Below, one piece after another: positions 11,001 to 24,675 of a DNA stretch of 64,000 nucleotides. This stretch comes from Lytechinus pictus (taxonomy: Eukaryota; Echinodermata; Echinoidea; Temnopleuroida; Toxopneustidae): assembly GCF_037042905.1 (NCBI RefSeq), contig NC_087252.1, positions 36,581,556 through 36,645,555 on the forward strand, given 5' to 3'. Within the stretch, counting starts at the first letter, position 1, and each line of letters begins with the position of its first letter. Position numbers and translations under genes: made by a program. Below the pieces are notes generated by a model. It had not been told where the DNA came from. It saw only the letters and a program-made list of their open reading frames with translations, and searched no databases.

Positions 11001-14000
11001 GCTGGTATTTTTCTGGACTTCTCCAAGGCCTTTGACACGATCAACCATGAAATACTTTTATACAAACTTTCTCATTATGGAATTCGTGGAAAGGCCTTGG
11101 AGTGGTTCAGAAGTTACCTTATAAACAGAAGTCAATTTGTAGTCATTAATAACTCCAATTCTGAAATACAGCACATTGCATGCGGCGTGCCTCAGGGTTC
11201 CATTTTGGGTCCATTGCTATTTATTTCATACATCAATGATTTCCAAAACTCATCCTCTTTATTATCATTTCTTCTTTTCACAGATGACACGAGCTTATTT
11301 TTTTACACACAGCAATCCTCAAATCCTTCTCGAAAGACTAAATGTTGAATTATGCTCTGTGTGTGATTGGATACAAGCTAATAAATTATCCCTAAATTTT
11401 AAAAAGACACATTATATGGTTTTTAGCAACTCATTACACACATTGGCAGGTCTTGTTTATATGAATGGTAATGTTTTAGAACAAATCGTATCAACAAAAT
11501 TTCTTGGTATCTTTATTGATAAATGTAAATTATCATGGAAAGTTCATATTGATCACCTTTGTAAATTGCTCTCAAGAAATCTTGGAGTAATTAATTAACT
11601 TAAGCCTCATTTTCCTCATCACATTTTGAAATTATTGTATTCTACTCTATTGTTACCATATCTGAATAATGGAATTTTAGCCTGGGGAAATGCCTCTAAG
11701 ACAAAACTTGAATCCATACTTAAAATTAAAAAAAGAGCCGTGAGGATAATTTCTTCTTCTGACTTTCTGGCTCATACTAATCCGCTATTTTATTCAAACA
11801 AGTTACTGAAAGTAACCGATTTATATTATTATTTTGTTGGTATATTTATGTATCAACTAAATAAACAGGAATTACCGAGTGTATTCTTTGATTTGCTTGT
11901 TCAAAATCAAGAAATCCATTCCTACCCAACTCGACAAGTACACAATTTCCACATTTCCCCAGTGCGCACTGTTCTTGCCCTTAAATCATTTACTTTTACA
12001 GGGCCTTCCTTTTGGAATAATTTAGACACCCATATAACTGAGGCGCCCTCTTTATATTCTTTTAAATGTAGGCTGAAAATATTTCTTTTACAATCGTACG
12101 CTAGAGGGTAAGCGCCTTGCTCGAGTGACTATCATGTAGAACTCTTTATAATGTATTATTTTTCTACATTTGATTTATCTCGCTTCATTGCGTTAGGAGT
12201 TTTTAATCCTTGATTATTTTCTTCTGGGAACCTATATGTCTACAAGCTTTGCTTTTTAATAGGTTCCTCATATTTCACGACATTGTATTTCTTTGTAAAA
12301 CACTACAACTATGTATTTTTTGTCATCTTCTCATAATTATGTTAAAGATGTATGTTTTTGTGGAATGTGAAACAATAAATAAATCAATCAATCAATCAAT
12401 CAAAACCCCACTTCTCTCTCACAGTTATCCACATTCTAACCACACGACGAACTCACAGCCAAGAGACCAATGCCTAAATAAAATAATGTAAAGAAAAAAA
12501 AATGAGACACCAAGTATCCAACCACCTATTTTATGCTTACCTTCTGAAGTGTAAGTTGTAGAAGCTCCAATAGTTGAGGAGCCTGTTGTTGAATCTGAGA
12601 TTTGTGACGTCATATCTGCAACAAAACATATAATTTAAAGCTCTTCCAAAATGGCATACGTCACTATTGCTATGTTACCTGATAAATCCATTTATCTGTC
12701 TATTGTCACATTTCAAGTCAAATGATTATTGTAGGCCATATGTGGATTCGCCATATTTCAATTATATATCATTTAAAATTGGTCCTAGGACCCAATCTTA
12801 ATTACCATACCGCAGGGAGCAAATTTTCTTTATCCATTTTGCACACTAAGAAATGGTAGCCCTATATGAAACACTTGTACCAACGTTTCAGCGTGCGGTC
12901 TAAAAGCCCAAGTGATAAATGGTGAAACAAAAATGCACTTTTATATTTTATTTGCACCAAGAAATGTTCATTTGCACCATAAAATGCGCAACCTTTCACC
13001 GTTTAAGTTGCATAATACTTGACCTTAAAAATAAATCAATTCTAAACCTTTATTACATGGTTCAGCTCTGCAAAAAATTATTCCTAATAAAGACTTTATA
13101 TACTAAACCCTCAATGTACACAAATGAGCATAATTGCACTTATAATCACGTGTAACAACCAATAGGGTTTAAATTTGTACCTCTTTTTAGTGTGTGGGTA
13201 TTGAACCTGTGTATTCATGCATCACTCAAATAAATAATAATAATAATAATGATAATAATAATAATAGACAGATCTTTTATAGCGCATATCACATTATGAA
13301 TAACGTCTCCATGCGCTTCCAAAGGACTTGGATATTAAGTTATAAAGATTGATGGCAAATAGTACCCCTTTCTGTTCAAGAATTCGCATTTATCTTGAAA
13401 GTAACATTCCGTCTGAATGCAGGATTTCGGCTAATGGTGTGTGATATAATGTTTAGCCGATTATAACACGCGGACATCTTTATACACTTACCATTAGAGG
13501 GTGAAGTAGTATAATCAGCGAAAGTCGTCGAAGCCTCGTCTGTTTTATGAGAAGTTGTCAAGGCATCGGTTGTGGGCTGAGTTGGTACTGCCATCGCAAC
13601 TGCAATGGAGTGTGAAGTTGTGGTTTCATATTCATAAAACTTACGACATACACTGGTTTTAAAATTTGTGCATTAAAAAAAGTTAAAAACAACAATACAA
13701 ACCAAAAAAAATAAAAATCAAATGATATATGAATAAATACTGATATGCAGATACGCAGTCGTACGAGGGTGTAGAACCTTGTAGAGTAAATTGTCCCATG
13801 TGTTAATTATGTTAATATTTGCATCAAATTGTAACTAAGTTTTATTCCTAAATCGAATTGCAGACCGACCGTAACAATCGTAAGGTCTACGATGGCCTAT
13901 ATACACACATATATATTACTTGAACACAGTTTTTTTTCAACACACACCTCCGCCCGCATGCGCGCACCCACTCACTTAGCATAAAGGTTAAACAAAGTTA

Positions 14001-15583
14001 GTAATCGCGGCAAACTATCATTTCATGAGAAATCAATGTTAATTGCTACTATATTATCATATATCTAGATTCGGTACATTAATTTAAACGTGTCTTTGTA
14101 ATATCATGAAGTCTTGGCTCAAAATTCTGACGATCGCTAACACAGAAAAGCATATGTGGGACAGTGTATTAATATTGCTTGGATAAATACCCGAAATTTA
14201 ATGGAATTCTGTGCGTATTTTACTAAATTCTCAGCAAATTCCATTTTCTTCCACAGCCATTTGGCGCATTTTTTTCTTATTTATACACGCAAACTCTTGG
14301 ATGGAAATTTCATTGGATTGTTTGCGACCCCATTTTGAGATAGTTACTTCCCACAAACTGGTATTTATCTTTAAACATGTACTTACGAGTGCATGTAAAG
14401 TTAGGATTACTCCACGTTCCATCTGCCTGGCAGTAACTGACTGGAGAGGCATCGGGCACGTAGCCCGTGGAGCAAGTATAGACAGCTACCCCTCGATACG
14501 CGTACGATGATACCGTCACGTTCGCAGCGTTTTGCACTTCGATAGTCGAATTTGGGCAAGTAACGGCTGAAAATGCAAGAAAGAAATCAAAACACAAAAT
14601 AGCAGGGTGGTATGATGTGAAAAGCAAAAAATTAGTGAGCAAACTATTCGAATTCCCCCCTCTACTTATCACCTTAGAGAGTTTATATTTTAAGTTTAGC
14701 TGAATATCCAAGTTACTTTGACTTCCTCCCCGGGATGTGTGTATGTTTACTATCCAGATATGTAGATTGGTGTCCAATCACAGCCATGGTGTAGTTTCCT
14801 TCAGCAAGAAATCATTCCACATTGTTCTGCACTCGACCCAGGTGAGGTGAATGGGTACCTGGCGGGAATTTATTCCTTGAAATTCCGAGCGCGTAAAAGC
14901 TGATTGAGCTACAACCAGGGTAATACTATCCAAGTCCTTTGGAAGCGGATAGACACGTTATATTCATAATGTGCTATGCGCTATACAAGAACTGACTATT
15001 ATCATTATTATTAGTATAAACCTTTAATAGCTTCAGTTCCATGACATTTTCTCGGGCGACAATTTCTCCGCTGTAAATTCCAGACACTAATCGAATGACC
15101 AACTTCAACCCTGGGTATAGCACCATGCCCTACACTTAAACTTCATCCTAAACCTAACATAAAACCCTATTGCAACCCCAATCCTAACACTACATCTTAG
15201 ACGAAATTAAACACAAGAGCAAATGTCGTGTCACTTTACCTTCACACCCCGGTCTCACTGAATCCCATCTGCCATTGAACATGCATGTAGCTAAGGTGTC
15301 TCCTTTGACCTCGTAACCTGGGTCACACTCGTAGTTTACGGTAGCTCCGTCTAGGAAAGAGGGGGTATCCGACGGCGACCTGGATCCATGGAGCGGCTCC
15401 CCGGGATCCCCACATGTTGGTAAACCTAGGGAATATATAAAGGAGAACATTATTATTCGCTCACATCAGTGAGAATTTTGGAAATTCTGATATTTATAAT
15501 ATTCTTCATTGAAAGTTTTTGTCACACACTAGGTTTTTGTGGGGAGGGGACGCATTTTATATATATATATATACAATATATAC

Positions 15584-15662
<79 letters not shown>

Positions 15663-18600
15663 AGAGAGAGAGGGGGGGGGGAGAGAGAAAGTAAAATTCA
15701 CTGGATAAGCGCTGAATATGTCATAAAACCGAGGTAGCAAACAACGTAATTATTAACATCAATTTTATAAATATTTTGAGAGAACAGTTACACTTTATAC
15801 GCGATCAAAATATTTTATACCACGTCATAAAAATGGACAATCACCCCGGGGGGGGGGGGGCACTTCCATTGACGAGTGGATACCATGCGCGACCATGGAG
15901 TCTCGAAAAACACCCTAAACACTTATTTTCCATATTCTGAAAATGCACCCCTTAATAAGTATTGGCGTGTGAAACCCGACCGTTAACAAGCATTGGAAAA
16001 AAAAAACGATATCCCCTGAATTGAACCCCTAAACAAGTACAGCGATATTTAAATTGTTATGTCACGGACGCCGGTTGTCGGTTTTACCTTTACCTACATC
16101 ATTGGGTTTAGTACAGCCCATAGAGATATATCATGAAGCTATTAATAGCTTCATGATATATTGGTACAGCCCCACCTTCCACACCTCGCGCAAATCGTAC
16201 TCTTAACATGTATTGTTGACTCTTGGGGCAAAAAGTACATCTTTTATAAAACATTTTAGTCTTAATTTTTGATACCCTTGCACATTTGACCCTAAACACG
16301 TAGCTTTCCTTCATTATTATAGCGTTTTTGACACCCTTATTACGTTACGTACATTAATTTTGATTACGATACGTGCCCTATCTTGAAAAAGACATCCCTT
16401 TTACGTGTTTTTTTTTGGTCGCGCATGGTACCCCCTCCCCGGGACAATCACAAAGAAAAAAATCTCAATAGATCCCCATGTGACTGCCCTTTCCTATCTA
16501 AATTCCTACAATGGAATTATTTTACTAAAGTGCAACGAACATTGACGGACATCAGTTTTCCGCATTTGTATTTACCAAACTGACAAATAAATCGCCTAGG
16601 CTCGCTACATCGCTCATCGTTCCATTTAAAGTCTTTGTCATATGAAAGCTCAATGCATTCGTCATTTCCAAATAAGTCGTTCGGCTCCCCAGATGCCCAC
16701 TGGAAGGTTGAAACTCTGGTGTCTGTGGAGCAGAGGAAATGACACATGTTTAGTATTAAATGGATCGTTTCACTTTGTGAGCATCTGATTTAAAACATTC
16801 GCAATCTCAGATGAAACATGATTGTGTATGAATGCGTGTATTTGTCCTCGAAACCCTGGAGCAGACCACAATATAGGATGAAAAATTCTAATTTATATAC
16901 AAGAAACTAAATATTTGCCTGATTTTGAGAACCGTCTGGTAGACGGTTTCAGCTTATGACGAGTTTTCTCCAATTCAAAAATTCCATTGGCTGTGTTGAC
17001 TGCCGTCTACTGTGTGTATCTCCTATACACACACCCTTATTAGCTGCACTGTACATTCAGTGTATACCTTGCACACAAAGTGTGTAGGCCAGGCTGTGTT
17101 CATCTAGGGTTAATGTGTTGTAGCGCACAGATTCGCTGTATACACACAGTCATTGAAACCAACCAATTATTTTCAAACTTTGGTTTACATCTCCAATGTT
17201 TATTAAAATCAACATTTTTCTGAGGTGGACTTGACCTTTAAAATTGTTCCTGTAGATATGATACTTTGAAACTTTTGGGATGGTGTTTTTACACCATAAG
17301 CCTAATGTTCAGCCCGTTTTCAAGAACCAAAATGAGCATTTTGTATACCAGAACAAAGTGAAATGATCACTTTAACGTCTTGATTTCCTAAATATCCTGA
17401 CCTCTTTATGAATCCTAAACTCTTTTTGACTCTGAATACTAACGGCTGACAGCCGCTGACTATTTATTTTTACCCAATTTCCCTAAATGCTTACGCACAA
17501 TTGGATTTTGCGAGGTAAAATGGTGAATGCTTTTGAATCGTAATATTGCTCTATTCATTTTAAATAAGATATGTCAACAGTATTTTTAAGTTGCTTTGTT
17601 GAATCGTGGGCAAAACCGCATAAGTACAATGAGAACAAAAATCACAAGCAGGTTAGTATTCCGCCCACCTTTTTATATTTGTATTGATAATGAGAGTAAG
17701 ATTATTGGCACTTGATAGACATTTTATTTGCAATGGTCTGCATTTGGCAAAAATATTGACAAAGGTGAATCAACAACTTGCTCAATACTTATTTAATTAA
17801 ATTCAATTTTTTTTTTCATTAATAATAAGGCATTTAGGAACGCTATACATAGTACACTATATCATAGCGTTTACACTGTAGATCAATTTACAACACTTAA
17901 AAAAGCTACATCTATCCTAGATACAAGTACGTTTTCAACTGTTTCTTAAATCTAAGAAGAGACGTTTCAGATCTTAATTTAATGGGAAGCTTGTTCCATT
18001 CTTTTGCCGCAGCAACAGTAAAACTACGTTCACCGGCCTTGCTCCGGGTTGTCTGATAGGTTAGTCTAAAATGATCTCCACCTGACCGCAAACCTTTTCG
18101 TTTAGGATTATGAACCTGAAGTGCCCCCTTGATATACATTGGTACATTTCCATTCAAAACATAATACAAAGTAATATAAATCAAAGCTTCGTATTCCAGA
18201 ACTGTCTTGTCATTATGTATCATTGTGTTGTTAATTGATTATCATTTTTTTTGTAACAACATTTTGTATCCCCTGTTGAATTAATAAAGCAGTAATGATT
18301 TTTTTTCTTGGGGGGGGGGGACAATATACTTACTGTCAACCCAAAACCACGACCTAGGTTCTCCATTTTCTTCTTCATAGCCGCCGATCCACCACTCTAT
18401 TCCATCTCCATACACTCTCTTTACCTCCTCTGAAATGAAATCCTGTGTACTCATATCCAAGATTTCAGCCAAGTATCCACCCTGATATTCGCAGGCAGTC
18501 GCTGCGCCATCCCATGTGGAACTGATGTTGAAAAAATGATAACAGTCTCCACGGTAGAGAGCCGTGTAATTTTGCGGATCCAAATAGCCGTCAGAGCATA

Positions 18601-21600
18601 CCGAGCTGTCTTTAATCAAGAATAAAATAACGTATGGCAAATTTACGAGAATCTGAGCAAACAGGAAAAAGCTGATTGGTTGAAACGTATTGCCTATTTC
18701 AGCAGCGTATATAGGCCTTATCAAAACAAAACAATGTCGTCTGATAGAGTCTGATAGGTCAAATCTATACAGCTGCACAGAAATAAAATAAGATTTAAAA
18801 GAATGGTTTGACAAAATATTGTATGAAAGCTTACAAGGGTTTGTAAAATATTGTAAAATAGAACATACCATGTATTCTTAACTTGTTAGAAGCAACAATA
18901 AAAAAATATACATCTGAGAGGCTACCCCCCCCCTTTCTCTTCCCAGCCAGATCAGTATAACGGATAAAATAGTACCGTTTTTAGTAATTCGCTGGTCCAG
19001 ACCAGGCCCGGGTTATGTCGTTAAAAAATTGAGTTCATGAATGGCGCGTGCTAAAATAGCCCTCGCCGGGCCCGGGCTATTTTGGCGCTGCATTTATCAG
19101 CACCAAACCTGCACCATCGTAAACGTATCGTAATAGTAACGCGGCTCTTCTAACATTACTGAGCGCTTGTGATGCGGACTATTTAAGTGCAGCCCTGGTG
19201 CTGTCTAAATACTTTTCAATTCAATTCAGGAGATGAATTTATTTCACAAATTCAATTGCATACATTGCAACCAAATGGATGAAATTTTAGCGTGCTCGCA
19301 ATAATTAATTCTCAAACACATTACATTTCAAGTTAGAAGACTATATACAGAAAAGCATGATACCATTATACACATACAAACATTATGAGAATAATAAATT
19401 TCATTATAAATTCTAAAAATCAGAATTGCTATTAATATTTGTTAAATATTAACAAGTTAACACATTAATTAAACAAATATTAACGGAAAACGCATAATTT
19501 GCATTAAAATTCTGAGGTAAAAAGTGAAAGTGAAAGACTTGTACAAGGTATTGCACAGACAGACATATTAGAATTAAATTAATAAATTATTGTAAATTCA
19601 AAAGCTTGGTCAAATAATGTATTGCACTATACTGAAATCTCCTCGTTTTTCACCTACGTGTTTATTTTTCAGTTATTTCTTCTACATGTATCTTCTTTAG
19701 TGCTTTTTTATCTAGCAACTCATTGGTGCTACCATTTTTTTCAAATCCAATTCAATTCAATCATGGCCTATTTCGTTTATTAAAACAATAAACAGGTGCA
19801 TGTAAGGATTTGTGATATAGATGGATAATACAAAAAAATAAATAGCAAGTGTAAATTTAAATATAATAACATAGAATGAAAAACCAATGCAATATTAAAA
19901 ATCGATGAATATTAGACAATTGAAAATTCAAATAGTAAAAGGATTCAAATGGAGACTAAAACAATGATAAAGATTTGAGTTGATTTCAATGCTTTAAAAA
20001 TAATTCTTAGTCAGAATCTATTGAATGTGGGATTGCATTTTTTTTGATGTGTTTTGCATTTTATCTGAGCAAAGTTTAGAATACTTCTTAATGAGATTGA
20101 GACATTTTTCCTTTTTGGTAGCCAGTTATTACAGTGAGGTTTTTTTTTAAAGAGATTTACAAACTCCATACACATAATTTTGTTTTTCTTTTTAGACATT
20201 CTAATTCACATTTTGTTAGTGCATAATGGTGAATATTTAGAAAGAGTAACTCTGATTACATTGCATTTATTCGGATTTAGTTTCATATGACAAGGTACCA
20301 TGTTTATTCATATAGATGACATTGTAGTACGGAAGGTGTTTTTTATTGAAGGATTTTCATCTGTAGTAAGATCGTCAACATATTTCAAGTGTGGTAAAGA
20401 TTAATTGTGACACGCATCATTAAACACGATCAAGAATGATATCGGGCCTAATTTTGTGCCTTGAGGCACTCCAGCATGATTTGCAATATCCGAATATAAT
20501 ATGCCCTGATATTTAACAATTTGTGAACGATTTAAAAAAAAAAACTAACTATCCACTCAATTATACACTGTCAGGGTCTTACACTAAATTCAATTAATTT
20601 CGAATCAGAATATTATGGTCAAGTCTATGGAAGGCTTTTGAAAAGTCTGTGCAAACAATAATATATATTGATTTAGATTTTTCACAGTTGTCCAATACAC
20701 AATGCAATAATTTTACCAAATAATGGGTAGTTGATAGTACTTGTCTGTTTCCGTATTGATGTATGTCAATAGATGTTGAAATATCTTCCAATAACCATTT
20801 GTAATAAATGATTATGCAATTTAAGCGAATTGACATGTAAGATATATAGGTCGAATTTCTTTGATATACGGTGGTTGTGACTTGGGAATGGGAACAACCT
20901 GACTTCTATTCCATTGCCAATGTACTAACCCTTGTTGAAATGACGTATTTTAATATCATTAAAATGATATTATTGACAGGATGGCTTAGTTCACATGCGA
21001 ATTCACGAATTACACGAGGGGTTAAGTCATCTGTTACTCCTGCTTTACTGCATTTTATTTATTTAGCATCAGGGGCCGCAGAACGCTTTTCAAAGTGGAT
21101 TGGGGGGGGGGGGGCTGACCATGCAAAAAATCACAATCATATGGTCATTTTTACGTTTTTGAACACGGTTTTGGAAAAAAGTGGGGGCTAAAGCCCTCCC
21201 CCACACATTTTTTAAAGACTCGTTATACAGTATGCACAGCGCATTGAAATATGATAATTGCGATATGACAAGCAGTTTATTAAAACAATCTGAATATCAT
21301 GTTTTTATTATTACCATATCAATGTTCTCTTTTCTTTAAAAAGTAATACAATTTGGGTATGGTTTATAAAGGGTTCAGAGGAGGTTTTGCCACATGTTTT
21401 CTATTGTTTTTTAGCAATGATCTCGTCCGTATATCCTTGCTTTGTGGAACTGCTTTTTGAAATCATCACATTTCGTTAGTCAGGCACATATTTTAAATCT
21501 CACTAATGGAAGAAGCTTAGGATCGAAACATTTTATAATAATGATAAAAATGATAATATTAATTATTGTTATAATAATAAATATAACAATTATTATTATT

Positions 21601-24600
21601 ATCATCATAATCATCATCATTATTATCACTAATATTCAGTGATAATTCTATGAAAAGGTATCTCTTTTCTACTTAAAAACTAGTCCACCCCCAAGAAAAT
21701 ATTGAATTGCTAAACAGGGGAAAATCAACTTGATGTGTAAAAGAAGGGAACCGGTGAGGTCACTATCTGACTGTGTATTTTGGATGCTGTTGAATTAGGT
21801 ATGAAATAATTTTTTTTTTCATAATTACAATGTCGTCCGTATTGCAATAGTCTTTTGTTTTAAATCCATATTATTAAAAAAGTGGGGAAAAATGAATAGA
21901 TAATCGCATATGTTTGATTATGACCCATTTTACTGGTATCACTGTTCTATGAAAATGGAGCAAAACTGTTTATTTTGTGTTATTGTACATCATAAATTGA
22001 GAGATTTTGAAGCAAAATGGATTTATGTTTTGTGTGTGGGCTTATGCAAATCTATTCTTAGTTCGGGTGAATCAAAACCCAAATCCTTAATATCATATTT
22101 ACCTATACATTGCGGTTGTTTATAGGGTTCCCTTTCGTGGGGGTGATGTTTATACCCCACACAAATGGATTTATGTTTTGTGTGTGGGCTTATGCAAATC
22201 TATTCTTAGTTCGGGTGAATCAAAACCCAAATCCTTAATATCATATTTACCTATACATTGCGGTTGTTTATAGGGTTCCCTTTCGTGGGGGTGATTTTTA
22301 TACCCCACACAATCTGGTGATATTTGTGTAAGGAAGAAAAAAAAAGGCCCTTAACTATTCAGGGACAACTCACGAAATTGGCATATGTATCCCTTTTCTT
22401 CTGAATTTCCACAACTCTCATCATTCCAATTCTGACGGTAATTTATTAAAAAAGTGGGAAAAAAGATAAATAGATAATCGCATATGTATGAATATCACCC
22501 GTTTTTGGGGTATCACTGTTCTATGAAAATGGAGCAAAACTGTTTATTTTGTGTTATTGTACATCATAAATTGAGAGATTTTGAAGCAAAATGGATTTAT
22601 GTTTTGTGTGTGGGCTTATGCAAATCTATTCTTAGTTCGGGTGAATCAAAACCCAAATCCTTAATATCATATTTACCTATACATTGCGGTTGTTTATAGG
22701 GTTCCCTTTCGTGGGGGTGATGTTTATACTCCACACAAATGAATTTATGTTTTGTGTGTGGGCTTATGCAAATCTATTCTTAGTTCGGGTGAATCAAAAC
22801 CCAAATCCTTAATATCATATTTACCTATAAATTGAGGTTGTTTATAGGGTTTATACCCCACACAATCTGGCAATATTTTGTGTAAGTAAGAACAAAAGGA
22901 CCCTTAACTATTCAGGGACAACTCACTAAATTGGCATATGTATCCCTTTCCTTCTGAGTTTCCACAACTCTCATCATTCCAATTCTGACGGTAAATTAGG
23001 TCTCTCATCTCGACGCACTTCTCACTGGTGCTGCTCGGCTCCCCCTCTTTCCAAAACAGTCGCGTTATGTTCCTCCCATCTGAAAAATATGGCAGTGATG
23101 CGTTTCATATTGAGGAAATAATCTGTCATCTAAGGATGATATACGAAAAGTTGATGGGATCAAGGGGATGATGCGTTTCAATAATGAAATTAGTTGAGGT
23201 TCTGGTGATTGTGATTTTAGTCTGTCAAAAAGAAATTTTTGTTATAATAATTATTATTTTTATTAGTAGTATCACTATTATCATTATTATTACGATTGTT
23301 GTTGTTAATAGCATTATCATAATCATTGTCATCATCATCATTACTATGGACGTTGTTATTATAATGATTAGAACGTTCGCGTTCTCGATGCAATATTATA
23401 CACAATTAACTGTGAAAATTTACAATTTACCACTTGTCTTATTTTAATCAGCTTAGATATCATATCATAAATATGTTACTTCATATTCTTGCCCTAGCTT
23501 GCTGATACAAGGTGTTTAATTTTAATAAAATTATCAAAACGAACCCATTTCCTCTTAAAATTCAATGTGTTGACGATGGAAGGATATCTGTATTCGGAAA
23601 ACAAGTTTATTTCTCTTAGACTTATCTATTGAATAGATTTTTGAAAATATTTTGGTTTGTTTGTTTTATTTACTTTGTCAAAAAGACGGTTTTCTTTTAC
23701 CCCACCATCATATCCAGCTTCAATACCCTTGGACCCAAACATGCTGAACGGATTCCGACCACTTGAAACCGTTCTCTGAGGTCTCTGTTTAATGCACACC
23801 GACTGGCAATTAGGGCTAGTCGTTCTAGACCCCCCCCCCCCTTTACAAGATCTTAATCGCGTTTTAATTATACAAATAAAAAATAATTGAGATTGAAAAA
23901 TTATGGGTGCATGCTCAATATTAATTTCTTCAAATAGAAAATGAACAGTACACAATTGCTAGTTGGAGTAATCCTTTGAAAATGCATTGGTTCGTCTAAG
24001 TTCGATTTCGTAGGATCTTGATTAGTTGTTGTCCGATTTTGATGAAATTTTCAGCATTTTGCTCTGTGAATTTCCGGACCGGACCATCCCTTTAAGAAAA
24101 ACATGTATTGTTTAATCCCACTTTCAAAACATAAACGTATGGTGGAATAGCTACAGCATGTACAGGGTCCCGTTTCATAAAGACTTGTCATATTAAAAAA
24201 AGGGTGCACAATTCTATAGCATATTAAAGAGTAAACCAGATTTAAGGATTTCAGTCTCCTTTAACCGGCCCCCTTTTTTGGTAAATATTTTAATATAACA
24301 AGTTTTAGGAAGCGGACTGCAGGTCTGCGACCTACACATTGCGTTGATCAGTATTGGTGTGCAAACTAAATGCGATATATATTTACCTCTTCTCCACTTC
24401 CAATGCCTTCCTTCTTGTCCACCAATCCAAAATTGCTCATTAAGCCCCGCTAAAGTTTCATTGAGGAAAGTTTGAATTTCATCATCTTTGACAAGAGCGA
24501 GGAAACCCCCTTCTCTATCGCAGTAATCCCTGGCACCAGACCATTCGCTAACTCCAGAGGATACTGCAAAGCATGTACTGCGTTCGGGGAACGAAATTTG

Positions 24601-24620
24601 ACTATCACTGCAATTGACTG

Positions 24621-24675
<55 letters not shown>

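Noticed and set aside
15469..15740. Frames of alternating Tyr-Ile
   Set aside because: They are the translation of a (TA)n microsatellite.
21910..22699. Two 71-codon open frames with an identical C-terminal 59 residues (as if a small conserved protein)
   Set aside because: They sit in a recent tandem duplication, so identity reflects DNA copying, not protein constraint; no domain, intron or start context supports coding.
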